A DNA stretch of 64,000 nucleotides from Maratus speciosus (lineage: Eukaryota; Arthropoda; Arachnida; Araneae; Salticidae): NCBI GenBank assembly GCA_963932465.1, contig OZ010786.1:276056411-276120410 (forward strand). Direction: 5' to 3'. Positions 43,192 through 55,159 of the stretch are shown in pieces. The position numbers and the translations under genes were made by a program. The notes beneath the pieces are model-generated. The model saw only the letters and a list, made by a program, of their open reading frames with translations. It was not told the DNA's origin and did no database searches. How positions within the stretch are numbered: the first letter of the stretch is position 1; every line of letters starts with the position of its first letter.

Positions 43192-44848
43192 AATTAATGG
43201 TAATTGAGATCGCTTTCCGTTCATTTCATCTTTTTAAATTTTAAATTTTTTAGAAACCATTCATAGAGACAATTGTATATTTTAAAACTCACCCGAAGCA
43301 AAATTTCAAGATTTTGGGCTCAGCAGTAACAGAGAAATAGAAAGTTTTTGAAAGTTTTTTGTTTCTGCACTGTTTTATATAGCGACATTTTTAGAAATTG
43401 TTCCATTGCGAGAATTTACGTCATGATAAATACAGCCATGTCAATTTTTATGTTTATATTCCTAACAGTTCCATGTTCTTCGTTACTTAGATCATCTTTA
43501 GATCTTTTTCCGCTTTGTTTAGTCTTTCTATTTTTTAGAATTCGTTCTACAACGAGCATTTACATCTTATTAATTACTACCATTCCAAAGTTCTAGTTTC
43601 TAACCCCCACAGTATCCCCAAAATTTCAGTATTCCAAATAAATCATAGTTTAGAACCTTTCTAGAAAATTTTTACGTTTATCCGTCAAATTGAACCTTTT
43701 AGAGAGCGTTAATTACGAGTATTTACATCTTAAAAGTAACTACCGCACCAAATTTAAAGTTTCTAACCCAATCAATATCGCAGAAATCACAATTTTAGAA
43801 CTTTTTTGCTCCTGCAGCGATGTAGGTTCTTGCACTGACATAAAATAGTCTCTTTTTCGGAGCAGAGATGGCCACCAACATTTTTTTAAGTTGGCTATGT
43901 AGTTTCAGAGATAACACCTTACAAACGTACAAGCATTAATAATATTATATACTTAATAATATTATAACGCTTTATAATATTAGCATTAGATGTACAGATA
44001 CAAAAGCCATTTATCTGTTACAAACTAAAGTACCGGCGTTGCCCAGGATTTGAAGGATGTTTGTTCTGAAAAATCAATTTCAAAATTTAACATACAACAC
44101 AAAACAAACATTAAAAAAAGCAGTCGAAATGTTGTTGAATGAATCATATGAAAACGCTATATAAAAATGTATAAATGTATATAACAGACGCAAAAGAATA
44201 CAGCTATAAATGAACTTATTTCAATTTATAATTGGAGCAATAATGTTAAAATACGCCAATATTTCCATAATCGGGTTTTTATCATGCTTCAATACTTTTT
44301 TCACACTCATATGACGTTATACTATATCCACCATGCCCTTTATATTTCCAAAATTACGTAATATTTTCCTCTTGCACGTGGAAACCTTGAAATAGAAAAG
44401 TTATGAAGTTATATTCACTTTCATTTAAATTCGTCAAACCATTTATTTCATTTTCATATTTCACGTGAATATCTTGTAATAGAAAAGTTATGACGTAATA
44501 TTCACTTTTTTTTTAAATTCGGCAAACTATTTATTTCATTTTCATTTTTCACGTGGAAATCTTGCAGTAGAAAATTAATTGTTGTAGTAATAATTTATTG
44601 TGTTTTTTAATTGTTGGCAACTGCTATAACAAAAAATGTTTAAATTTGATAAGAAATTGCTGTTAAATTGGTGGTTTTTTATTAATTAAAAATTAACTAT
44701 AAGTTATTTCGATTCCGGATTACTTTAGTTGTCTCGGCCATGTTTTAATACACATGTACGTATCTCTTCACAATTTTGGCTTCCAAATTGTGGATTTTTT
44801 ATAGAATTACAAACAGACAGATAGACAAGTTTTCATTTTTATATATCT
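43192..44848 (+). repeat. Segmental duplication, copy 1 (with Rep-A at 44027)
   Basis: It matches 47970-48608 joined to 55733-56690. It comprises a ~835-bp block with 'ttacgtcatgataaatacag', 'cgttacttagatcatcttta' and 'attcgttctacaacgagcat', then a Rep-A copy from 44027. The Rep-A junction ('ctgttacaaactaaagt') is identical in both duplicates. The frame at 43348-43596 and its counterpart at 48132-48374 show only hydrophobic low-complexity residues. Confidence 0.88.
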
Positions 44849-44852
44849 CTCT

Positions 44853-45506
44853 ATTCTATAAAAAGTAACTAACGCTGTAATCGCCGCCACCGCCGGTTTT
44901 GAATTTTTTGTGACAGACGTCTTTCTTCGTTAATATTAAGAAAACTATTGCATACAAATATATGAAAATCGGTGATATTATAGCGAAATGTTTGATCAAG
45001 ACACTAATGCATACAGTTTTCAAATCGAAGAATTATTTTAAGAGATATTTAATGCTAAAGTTGGAAAAAATCGTTCCATTAAAAAACAAAAAATTATAAG
45101 AGCAAAAGGGGAATTTAATCATTTTTAGATCATATTATTCAATAGAAGATCCCGGTCTGCAGATTTCATTAATTTTTTTTAATTTGACTCATTATTTGAG
45201 GTTTTATTTCTATTTTAAATTCAAATATTCAGCATTTTGACAGATATTTTTTGCATATTTTAGAAAATGGTATTAATTTAAACTGTTGCCAACTGTATAA
45301 ACAGCGCAAACAGTAATGTTTGCTTCAAATAAAAGAATTATTTACACGTTACTATTATAAACAGAAAAAAACCTTCAAATTAGAATTAAATAATTAGGTA
45401 TAAAAAGCAGGCACTTATTGGAAATTACGCCAGAAAAACTATATTTACATGTGAATTTTAAAAGAGAAAGGATATTGTAAAATAAATTCATTAACATGCG
45501 TTAGAA
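44853..45506 (+). mobile_element. Hel-beta, 5' portion
   Basis: Starts TCTCTATTCTATAAAAAG. It shares 'aacagcgcaaa.agtaatgtt', 'aaaagagaaaggat' and 'atgcgtta' with 28340-28557. The 3' end is missing; a tandem array follows. Confidence 0.55.
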
Positions 45507-45599
45507 ATCTGAAATAGAACAAATTACGTCCCATTACACTTATTATGCAAAATGAACAAAAAATAGTATTGCAAAACAGTTTAAATTTAAAAATTGCGC

Positions 45600-46740
45600 G
45601 AGACAAAATATTAGAGGTTAAATATTAGATTTTTTCAAATTTTATGATTTGTCGTTTGATGTGAGCTGTTCAGATATAAGTATGCAAATTTTTATGTTTC
45701 CAACATAATTAGGGGCTGAGTTAGAAAAATTGCTTAAAATACACACGTTAGAGCCCAGAGGGTTAAATATGACTTTTTCAAAATTTTATGATTTATCGTG
45801 TTATCGCAAGTGTTCAGCTATAAGTATGCAAACTTTCAAGTCTCCAACTTAGTTAGGGGATGACTTAGAAAAATTGCTTTAAATACACAAGTTAGAGCCC
45901 AGAGGGTAAAATATTAGACTTTTTCAAAATTTTATTATTTGCTGTTTGATGTGAGGTGTTCAGCTATAAGTATGCAAAATTTCATGTCTCCAACTTAATT
46001 AGGGGCCGAGTTAGAAAAATTGCTTAAAATACACAAGTTAGAGCCCAGAGGGTTAAATAATAGACTTTTTCAAAATTTTATTATTTGTCGTTTGATGTGA
46101 GGTGTTCAGCTATAAATATGCAAAATGTCATGTCTCCAACTTAATTAGGGGCTGAGTTAGAAAAATTGCTTAAAATACACAAGTTAGAGCCCAGAGGGTT
46201 AAATAATAGACTTTTTCAAAATTTTATTATTTGTCGTTTGATGTGAGGTGTTCAACTATAAGTATGCAAAATGTCATGTCTCCAACTTAATTAGGGGCTG
46301 AGTTAGAAAAATTGCTTAAAATACAGAAGTTAGAGACCGGAGGGTTAAATATGACTTTTTCAAAATTTTATGAGTTATCGTGTTATCGCAAGTGTTCAGC
46401 TATAAGTATGCAAACTTTCACGTCTCCAACTTAATTAGGGGCTGAGTTAGAAAAATTGCTTTAAATGCACAAGTTAGAGCCCAAAGGGTTAAATATTAAG
46501 CCTTTTTCAAAATTTTATTATTTGTCGTTTTATGTGAGATGTTCAGCTATAAGTATGCAAAATTTCATGTCTCCAACTTAATTAAATTAGGGGCTGAGTT
46601 AGAAAAATTGCTTAAAATACACAAGTTAGAGCCCAGAGGGTTAAATAATAGACTTTTTCAAAATTTTATTATTTTCCGTTTGATGTGTGGTGTTCAGCTA
46701 TAAGTATGCAAATTTTCAAGTCTCCGACATATATAGTTTC
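45600..46740 (+). repeat. ~145-bp tandem array (left)
   Basis: About eight units with 'ttcagctataagtatgcaaa', 'tctccaacttaattaggggc' and 'aattgcttaaaatacac', beginning near 45632, 45771, 45918, 46063, 46210, 46352, 46500 and 46652. The same family forms the array at 62900-64000. Confidence 0.9.
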
Positions 46741-46845
46741 TGAGAACGGGCTCTGTGACAGACGGACAAACAGACAGACAAAGGAGTGAGACAGGTAGGG
46801 TTTCGTAAGATGAACGAAACTCTAAAAACATGCTGCGGATGACTG
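46741..46845. repeat. Hairpin end following the array
   Basis: After the last unit come 'gacagacggacaaacagaca' and then 'agggtttcgt' paired with inverted 'acgaaactct' around seven bases (46795-46826). It is probably the end of the element that carries the array. Confidence 0.65.
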
Positions 46846-46966
46846 TAACAACATCCTAAAATTACATTACCATCAGCGATCTACCAATCCCGAATCTAGT
46901 TTATATTCGTTTCATATATTCTTATTCTTTTGTGCGGCCCTGTAAAATAATTATCAATATTATATA

Positions 46967-47314
46967 CAGTAAAACGTCTGAATAGCGGACACCCCGAGAA
47001 TGCAGAATTTTCCCTCTATTTAGAGGTGACCGCTACTGAGAGTAAAACATGTACAGTTATTTAAGAGTTGGTAATCGAAAAAATGTCCGCTAAATAGAGG
47101 TATCCGCTAATCGGGTGTGTGTCCGCTATGGAGGCTTTACCAGTAAAACTTCTGAATAGCGAACACCTCGGGAGGGCAGAATTTGTCCTCTATTTGGAGG
47201 CGTCCGCTACTGAGAGTAAAAAATGTACAGTCATTTAAGGGTTGGTAATCGAAAAAATGCCCGCTAAATAGAGGTGTCCACTAATCGGGTGTGTCCGTTA
47301 TGGAGGTTTTACTG
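46967..47314. mobile_element. Tigger/pogo-like MITE dimer
   Basis: Two 174-bp monomers (46967-47140 and 47141-47314) in tandem. Each starts CAGTAAAAC and ends with an inverted GG.(C/T)TTTAC word. Inner words are 'tgaatagcg.acacc' and 'cggacac' near both ends. TA precedes the first. CAGTAAAACCTC..TA..CGGAC is the Tigger/pogo terminal form. The final TG of monomer 1 and the TA between the two are missing, so they share a fused junction. Confidence 0.82.
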
Positions 47315-47969
47315 CATAATAATATCATCCTTTACAAGAAAATAGGATGCTGTATGATAGACAGACAGACATCCAGAGAAAGATAACCTCCCGGATCAAT
47401 AAACACTCATGTCTTTTGTTTTAATCATCCACAATTGTATGTCATACAACATGCCAGATTTTATACAACAGGCTAAAAACGGCCACCGTGGTACGGAATA
47501 CTGTATTATTATTTGTTTGCCCACCAAAACTGGTTGCCACGGGTTGTTGCAAGCTTTGTGATCACGTGGTTGAAACTGATCTATTCAATATTACTGCGTG
47601 CGTATTTTTTTTTATTTGCTCCATGTGTTCAAACCAGTTGTCTACGAAAACATCAACCGGTGAAAGTGATGCACACCAAATTTCTGTGACGTATGCAGAT
47701 AAATTGTGCTTTTTTAAGAGTTTTTTCTACATAATTTTTAAACGGTTGGGAACTTATTTTTCATAGTAGGTGCATTCAGTAAACGACACTCATAGGTACC
47801 TTCTGGTGCAATCAGAAACGAAAACCGACAAATATTTTTTGAGTTATGCTTGACGAAAGGTTTTTATTAGGCTTTTTTTTTAGTAGGACATGGCGTTAAT
47901 ATCCATCGTAGTAGTAAAGTGTCCGGACAGTAATATTTCGCTGAGTATTAGCCTTCGCTTCGCTCAGAC
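47315..47969. other. Unassigned sequence
   Basis: A 92-codon plus-strand frame at 47488-47766 has several Cys but no known motif; I do not call it. A (gaca)n run lies near 47356. Nothing else assigned. Confidence 0.4.
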
Positions 47970-48608
47970 AATTAATGGTAATCGAGAACGCTTTCCGTTC
48001 ATTTCCTCCTTTTAAATTTTTAATTTTTTAGAAACCATTCATAGAAACAATTTTACATTTTAGAACTAACCAGAATCAAAATTACAATATTTTGGGTTCA
48101 GCAGTAACACAGAAATAGAAAAATTTCGAAAGTGTTTTGTTTCTGCAGTGTTTCATATAGCGACATTTTTAGAAATTGTACTATTGCAAGAATTTACGTC
48201 ATGATAAATACAGCCATATCAATTTTCATGTTAATATTCCTAACAATTCCATGTACTTCGTTACTTAGATCATCTTTAAATCTTTTTCCGTTTTGTTTAG
48301 TCTTTCGATTTTTTAGAATTCGTTCTACAACGAGCATTTACATCTTAGAAATTACTGCCATGCCAAAGTTCTAGTTCCTAATCCCAACAGTATCCCAGAA
48401 TTTTCACTATTCCAAATAAGTCATAATTTAGAAACATTCTTGAAATTTTTACGTTTATCTGTCAAATTGAATTTTCGAACCTTTTCATAACGAGTATTTA
48501 CATCTTAAAAATAACCACCACACCGAATTTAAATTTCTAACCCAATCAATATCACAGAAATCGCAATTTTAGACCTTTTTTGCTCTTGCAGCGATGTAGA
48601 TTGTTCCA
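47970..48608 (+). repeat. Segmental duplication, copy 2, left part
   Basis: Matches 43192-43838. It breaks at 'gcagcgatgtagattgttcca', where the 7.1-kb transposon is inserted. Confidence 0.88.
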
Positions 48609-50159
48609 GGGTCATTCCATGTGAATTCAACCAAATTTTTTATCGTTTGTAACCCGACCAACAGGGATTTGGATGAAACTCGGTGTATATGTACGCGATA
48701 ACTCTTGATAGAAATATCCGATTTGCTTAAATTTTTTTTTTCTAGGTTCATTCTGATAAGGTGCGTCCCTGATTATTTTTGGGGGTTCATTGGTTAAGGA
48801 TAAAGGGGGAAAAGGGGGGCTAGTCCCCCGCCTTAATTTATATACATGGGTTTTTCATGCAGAAATATTCGATTAGCTCCAAATTTGGTATACCGGTTTA
48901 TTAAGTTAAGGAGTTGCCTTGATCAGATTTGGAAGTTCATTAGTTACATATAAAGGGAGGAAAGGGGGGAGTATCGCAGTCCCCCCCCCCGTAATTTAGA
49001 TAAATGGTTTTTCATACAGAAATATGCGATTTGCTATAAATTCGGTATACCGGTTAATTATGTTAAGCAGCTTCCCTGATTACATTTGGAAGATAATTAT
49101 TATGTATAAAGGGGGGAAAGGGGGCAATTGCGTCTCCCCTTAATTTAGATAAATGCGTTTTTCATGTAGAATTATTCGATTACCTCAAATTTGGTATACT
49201 GGTTTATTATATTAAGCAGATGGCTTGATTAGATTTGGAGGTTCATTAGTTAAGTATGAAAAGGGGAAAGGGGGGCTACCCCCCCTTAATTTAGGTAAAT
49301 GGGTTTTTAATGCAAAATTATTCGATTTGCTCCAAATTTGGTATACCGGTTTATTATGTTAAGGATCTTCCCTGATTAGATTTGGAGGTTCATTAGTTAA
49401 GTATAAAGGGTGGAAAGGGAGGCTAGACCCCCCCCTTAATTTAGATAAATGGGTTTTTCATGCAGAGTTATTCGATTTGCTCCAAATTTCGTATACCGGT
49501 TTATTATGTTAAGGAGCTTCCCTGATTAGATTTGGAGGTTCATTAGTTAAGTATAAGGGGAGGAAAGGGGGCTAGACCGCCCCCCCCCTTAATTTAGATA
49601 AATGGGTTTTTCATGCAGAGTTATTCGATTTGCTTCAAATTTGATATACCAGTTTATCATGATATGAATTCCTTCATTTGATTTGGAGGTTCATTGGTTA
49701 AGTATAAAAGGGGGGAAAGGAGGGCAATTGCCCCTCCCCTTAATTTAGATAAATGTGTTTTCATGCAGAATTATCTAATTTAGTTTAATTTTTTTTCTAG
49801 GTTATATCTAATAAGAAGGCTTTCTGATTAGATTTGAAAGTTCAGTGGTTCAGCATAAAGGGAGAAATGGGGGAGCTAATACCCCCCTTAATTTAGTGAA
49901 ATGGTTTTTTGTATGCAGAATTATCTGATTTGCTTCAAATTTGGTATACCAGTTTATTATGTTAAGTAGCTTCCCTGATTAGATTTGGAGGTTCTTTAGT
50001 GGTTAAGTACAAAGGGAAGCAACGGAGACTAATACCTTGATTTATTTTTCGAGGGGCATTATTCTTTGAAATAAGAGTATAATATACAATTAGTGTGAAT
50101 AGCCTGTGAGCTGAATGCCATCAGTTTAACTGGGCAATTTTCTTTTTATTAGGTTTATT

Positions 50160-50615
50160 AACGCATAACCCGACCCAAACCCGAAAAATAAATTACAACA
50201 GACAGTATCCCGATCCCAGCAAGACAAAATAATTTCAGTCTACATGCAACCCGACACGAACGTGAGAGTTCCATTTGAAAAAACCCGAAATCCCGAACCA
50301 AATCTGATAACCGACAAAAATATTCCAAAGATCCATAACCGGATCCGAACAAGGCAAATTAGTTTCCGTGGACACGCAACGCTGCCAGAACCTAAAAATT
50401 CCATTCGAAGTCAATCTGAAACCCGTCCCGAACAAAATCTTAACCGGCAAAAATATTCCAAAGAACTATAACCCGATGCAAGCCAGACAAAATAATTTCC
50501 GTCCACCGGCAATCCGATCCGAACCTGAAAGTTCTAATTGAACTCAATCCGAAACCTGGTTGTGGTCGGTTTTCGGGTTGACTTCAAATGGAACCTTCAA
50601 GTTCGGATCCGGTTG
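50160..50615. repeat. Cccgaa-rich tandem repeat at the foldback centre
   Basis: About 2.7 units of 130-170 bp with 'ataacccgat.cgaa', 'aaaatattccaaagatc' and 'gacaaaataatttc.gtc'. Open frames on both strands here arise from the simple 'cccgaa' words. Confidence 0.75.
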
Positions 50616-51904
50616 AAGAAAAATTAATCTAAATCAGATAATTCTGCATGGAAAACCATTTATCTAAATTAAGGGGAAGGCAATTGCCCCCCTTCCTCCA
50701 AATCAAATGAAGGAAGCCATATCGTAATAAACATTTATATCAAATTTGAAGCAAATCGAATAATTCTGTATGAAAAACCCATTTATCTAAATTAAGGGGA
50801 CACTAACCCCTGTCCCTCCTTTATACTTAACCAATAAATCTCCAAATCTAATCAAGGCAGCTCCTTAACATAATAAACCGGTATACGAAATTTGGAGCAA
50901 ATCGAATAACTCTGCATGAAAAACCCATTTATCTAAATTAAGGGGGGGGGGGTCTAGACCCCGTTTCCTCCCTTTATACTTAACTAATGAACCTCCAAAT
51001 ATAATCAGGGAAGCTCCTTAACATAATAAACCGGTATACGAAATTTGGAGCAAATCGAATAACTCTGCATGAAAAACCCATTTATCTAAATTAAGGGGGG
51101 GGGAGGCTAGCCCCCCTTTCCTACCTTTATACTTAACTAATGAACTTCCAAATCTAATCAGGGAAGCTGTTTAACATAATAAACCCGTATACAAAATTTG
51201 GAGCAAATCGAATAATTTTGCATTAAAAACCCATTTACCTAAATTAAAGGGGGGGGGGGCTAGCCCACCACCCCTTTGCTCCCTTTATATTTAACTAATG
51301 AACCTCCAAATCTAATCAAGCCATCTCCTTAACATAATAAACCAGTATAACAAATTTGAGCTAATCAAATAATTATACATGAAAAACGTATTTATCTAAA
51401 TTAAGGAGAGAGGCAATTGCCCCCCTTTTCCCCCTTTATACATAATAATGATCTTCCAAATGTAATCATGGAAGCTGCTTAACATAATTAACCGGTATAC
51501 CAAATTTATTGCAAATCGCATATTTCTGCATGTAAAACCCATTTATCTAAATTACGGGGGGGGGGGGTAGCCACCCCCTTTCCTCCCTTTATATGTAACT
51601 AATGAACCTCCAAATCTAATCAAGGCAGCTCCTTAACTTAATAAACCGGTATACCAAATTTGGAGCAAATCGAATAATTCATCATGAAAACCCGATTTAT
51701 CTAAATTAAGAGGGGTAGCCCCCCTTTCCCCCTTTACACTTAAATAATGAGCTTCCAAATCTAATCAGGGAAGCTCCTTAACACAATAAACCGGTATAAC
51801 AAATTTGGAGCAAATCGAATATTTCTGCATGAAAAACCCATTTATATAAATTAAGGGGGGGGGGGACTAGCCCCATTTTCCCCCTTTATCCTTAACCAAT
51901 GACT

Positions 51905-52140
51905 TACCTCAGGCATACCTTAACCTCAGGCTTTGATAGCCTGTGAGCTAAAAATATTACCCTGATCGGATAATAAGTGGTCATTTTTTAATTAGCCTAA
52001 CGCTTTCTGGGCTCTTTGCAATAAGCCTGAAAAATATCAGGCTAATTGGAAAAAGGGAGATGGATTCTCCAATTAGCCCGGCTGTTTGCAAAGAGCCTAG
52101 GCTGTTTGCAAAGAGCCGGATTTCTCAATTAGCCTACGAC
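51905..52140. repeat. Short palindromic words next to the foldback
   Basis: Repeats of 'gctgtttgcaaagagcc' and 'aattagcc' in both orientations ('aatatcaggctaattgg', 'tctccaattagcccgg') lie between the right arm and the resumed terminal repeat. There is no match on the left side. Confidence 0.6.
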
Positions 52141-52640
52141 ATATATACTAATTGTATCATGTTATGAATACATCAGAAATTTTTCCTTCCTAGACGTCAT
52201 AGTTTGTGAGATATGGGGGGTCCAATTTTTGGATTTTTCTCAAATCGCACATTTCTTAGTCTGTATTTTTAGACTGCAGTTCCATTTTCAAAAAATTGTT
52301 TCTCTGGATCTAAAATGCGAATCATCTTAAAAATATCACAGCAAGTACATCAAAAAATGCAGATTTTAATAAAAAAATATTTAAAAAAAATTAATTTTAA
52401 ATATTTAGGGCCAAAAAATTAAACCAAAGTTGAAAGTTATGGTTATTTTTCCAAATTTTTGTGATTTTACGAAAAAGGCTCTACACAAAAAGGCAAATTA
52501 AATTTCCAATTTCTTTTTGTTGTAAATAAAAGTTTATACTTTGGGCTTTCTAGTTATAAAATAAAAATGATGTCATTCTCATGACTTATGCAACATTTTG
52601 CCCTGTTTTGGGAAACTGCACCTATCAAGAAAAATCTCTG
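52141..52640 (+). repeat. Inner left terminal-repeat arm
   Basis: Reverse complement of 55160-55680. Words: 'ccttcctagacgtcatagtt', 'gggtccaatttttggat', 'gcagttccattttcaaaaaa', 'aaaggctctacacaaaaagg'. Confidence 0.9.
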
Positions 52641-52850
52641 CCCAATTTTAGCTGAGGTACCTAACTAACTACTGTTGAATATATGACTTGTTGAATATAT
52701 TATTCAATGTTTCTTTCTTCCTTTCTTTTGCAAAGTAAAGTTTTTGCTTTTTTTTCTTTCTTCTGAGTAAAAAGAGGGGGGAAAGTCTATGACTGCAGTC
52801 TATCCTCCCTCCATTAAATTTTGTGCATAATCCTTATGTTTCCATTATTT
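52571..52850 (+). repeat. Internal direct repeat, copy 1
   Basis: 'ttttgccctgttttgggaa', 'caaagtaaagtttttgc' and 'ccctccattaaattttgt' recur in the same order at 54641-54905. Confidence 0.75.
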
Positions 52851-53309
52851 ATTCATTCATATATTTTCTTTTATTATTAGCATTTTTTTAAAAATTTAAA
52901 CAATCCCTTAATTTTGTGTTTACAATATGACTGTAAACAAAAAATCTTTTGTTGATATAGAATAAGAAAATGCAATAATGACTTTTTACCCATCAAATTT
53001 TCAATATGTTTTTTTCTATGTGTGTGTATGTGTGTTTGAATTAAAATATTTTATTTATATTTAACGTTCTTTTAAAACTTTCTATCTTATTATCTTGGAT
53101 AATTTTAATCATTTTAAATATGTTTTTTTATAGTTTAAATACCTTATATTTAACAAAGCCTAGTTCATTTCTACAGTTTGAAACATATTTTTACACCTGC
53201 CTTGTATAAACAAATTCTGACAAAGGCAGGATAAAATTATTTAGTTAAGGCAGGTGTTTTCGAATCTGTTAATCAAATTATTATTAGCCTGCTGTTTCTC
53301 ATAATAAAA

Positions 53310-54165
53310 GGGGGATCTATTTTTCCTTGTGCTGCAAATGAAACAATAGATGAATTTGAAGTAATTAATTATGCTGCAAGACCGTCATGTCAACTTCTGA
53401 GAGAAAAGAGAATCTTGTCTATGCCAGAAATAAGAAAAATTAAAGCCACGGCTACAGGTTCAGAAACAATTGAACTAATTGAAAAGTTTTATAATTGTAA
53501 TGAATATTGAAGAATCATGACTGGAAAAAAATGTAGTTAGCATTGCTAAGAATGTACTATGCACAAAAGCGATTGATATTATGTGCATCTATATGAGTTG
53601 TATTCTCTTTTTAAACAGGAATTTCCAAAAAACTTGAGAATTATAACTCTAGGTATTAAATCCAGTATTAGCAGCACTGTTCATTTAATTGAATTTGTGA
53701 CAAGCTAAGTAAAATATTTGGAAAATGTTATTCCACTCTTTTATAACGAAAGCTAAATCTAATTTCCTAAAATAAACTAAAGCAAACTTTAGCCCTCAAA
53801 AAGCTATCGTTTTGTAGGATTTCAGCAAAAATTTTACTTTTCTTATTCAAGATGAGACTTAAAGTTATCATTGGACCAAAGAAGCTGCACTCTTGATGCA
53901 ACTGTTATATACACTCTATCTCTCAGTATTAGATTATCAGCAAGCTATATACACATTTTATTTTATGATATGCAACATGATGTCACTATTGTGTGTTTAA
54001 CACAGAAGGAAGTGATATCATTTGTAAAAGAGATATTTCCTGATGTAACGAAAGTCCTTGACTTTTGTATGGATGCTCTTGGAATATAAAAATTGCAAAT
54101 TTTCATAAACCTTTACCAAAATGAAGAGAATTTCACCTTAAGATATTTAAATTTTTTTCTGGGGT
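53310..54165 (+). pseudogene. Decayed transposon protein fragment
   Basis: An open frame without ATG at about 53313-53510 reads ETIDEFEVINYAARPSCQLL, then EKRILSMPEIRKIKATATG, to a TGA. A second frame (to 54089 and just beyond) reads YDMQHDVTIVCLTQKEVI, FVKEIFPDVTKVLDF, MDALG-I, then past a TAA FINLYQNEENF and YLNFF. The H-D-x-x-x-V, LFP.V, 'DG..QYKN..NF.NL..HE.DF..eWnFF' type order recalls a protein often found in arthropod mobile elements, which I cannot name with certainty. It sits midway between the terminal repeats, where a transposase would lie. Confidence 0.45.
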
Positions 54166-54640
54166 GGGTGGAGGGAGGGGAGATAGCCACCGATTTAATG
54201 TTTTAGATACTGAATCACGAAGATCTTCAAATATACGGATGTTTTGTTGTGTTATTATGTTTGGAGTTACAGTAAGATAGGAAAATTGACATATATATTA
54301 GAAAGTTCTCAATGTTGCTTATTCATAATAAATATAAATTTTAAATTGCACAAAAAAAAGAATGTTGCAAAATAAGTCTAAGTGATACTGCAAAAGTACG
54401 TCATTTATTTCTATATTTATATTTAGCTCAGTTATATTTTTGAATTTCAATCTTTTAAATATAATGTTTATTCTGATTTTTTTGCTTTAAAAATTTGCAT
54501 ATAATTTAACAAATTCTTTATTTGTTTCTTAAAAAAAAATACAACAATCCAAATCTTCAAATTATTTATAAGCAATTTTATTTAATGTATTAGATTTAAT
54601 TAATGATTATTTCAATTTTAATAAAAATGAAGTTTTTCTC

Positions 54641-54905
54641 TTAGCTTATGTAAAAATTTTGCCCTGTTTTGGGAATTTGCACCATTCAAGAAAAAAAAAA
54701 TATCTTTAATATGTCTAATTTAAACTGTGGTACCTAAATAATTACTGTGGTTCCTATGACTTGTTGAATTTATTTAATATAAGTGCTTCTTTTTTTTATT
54801 TACAAAGTAAAGTTTTTGCTTTGTTTTTTCTGAGTAAAATGAGAAAAAATCTATGATTTCAATATCTACACCCCCTCCATTAAATATTGTACATATTCTT
54901 TACAT
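54641..54905 (+). repeat. Internal direct repeat, copy 2
   Basis: Partner of 52571-52850, which it follows by 2.07 kb in the same orientation. Confidence 0.75.
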
Positions 54906-55159
54906 ACTACCTTTGTGGAAGTATTTATAGAAATGCTATACCACTGAATCCAATGATAGAGGTACATTTATCTGACAAACATATGCGATAAGATTGAGAA
55001 CAACACAATTTCAGATAATGTGTGACATGTACCAATAACATACAAATTTTCTACTGTTATAAAAATAAATAAATAAATCTGATTTTAAGGGTTCATTTTA
55101 GGAAATAAATCAAAATGATTAATAAATTTATATTTAAAATGTGCAGCCATTATTTTGGT

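Larger units (their letters stand above)
48691..52140. mobile_element. 3.4-kb foldback with 9+9 inverted ~150-bp units
   Basis: Left arm 48691-50040: about nine direct units of ~150 bp with 'cttaatttagataaatggg', 'ttttcatgcagaattattcg', 'aatttggtataccggtttat' and 'gatttggaggttcattagtt'. Right arm 50630-51900: about nine units in reverse orientation. Every unit has G-runs and C-runs of 4-13 bases, often as GGGGGCTAGCCCCC-type palindromes. The centre holds a separate GAACCCGA-rich repeat. It lies within the left terminal repeat of the larger transposon, between 'gtgtatat' and 'atatatact'. Confidence 0.85.

Noticed and set aside
47488..47766. 92-codon Cys-containing frame as a small secreted protein
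   Set aside because: The Met start is not followed by a clear signal peptide plus mature pattern, it has no paralogue in the window, and it sits amid repeat debris.
43348..48374. Paired hydrophobic frames at 43348-43596 and 48132-48374 as a gene family
   Set aside because: They are alike because the DNA is a segmental duplication; the residues are low-complexity and the frames are not bounded by any gene signal.
50244..50471. Frames on both strands rich in Pro, Glu, Asn and Arg
   Set aside because: They arise from the low-complexity 'cccgaa' repeat; both strands are open, which is typical of simple sequence.
48740..51900. G-runs as telomere-like or regulatory G-quadruplex arrays
   Set aside because: They vary from 4 to 13 bases between units and pair with adjacent C-runs; they look like slippage within a foldback. 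No regulatory context.
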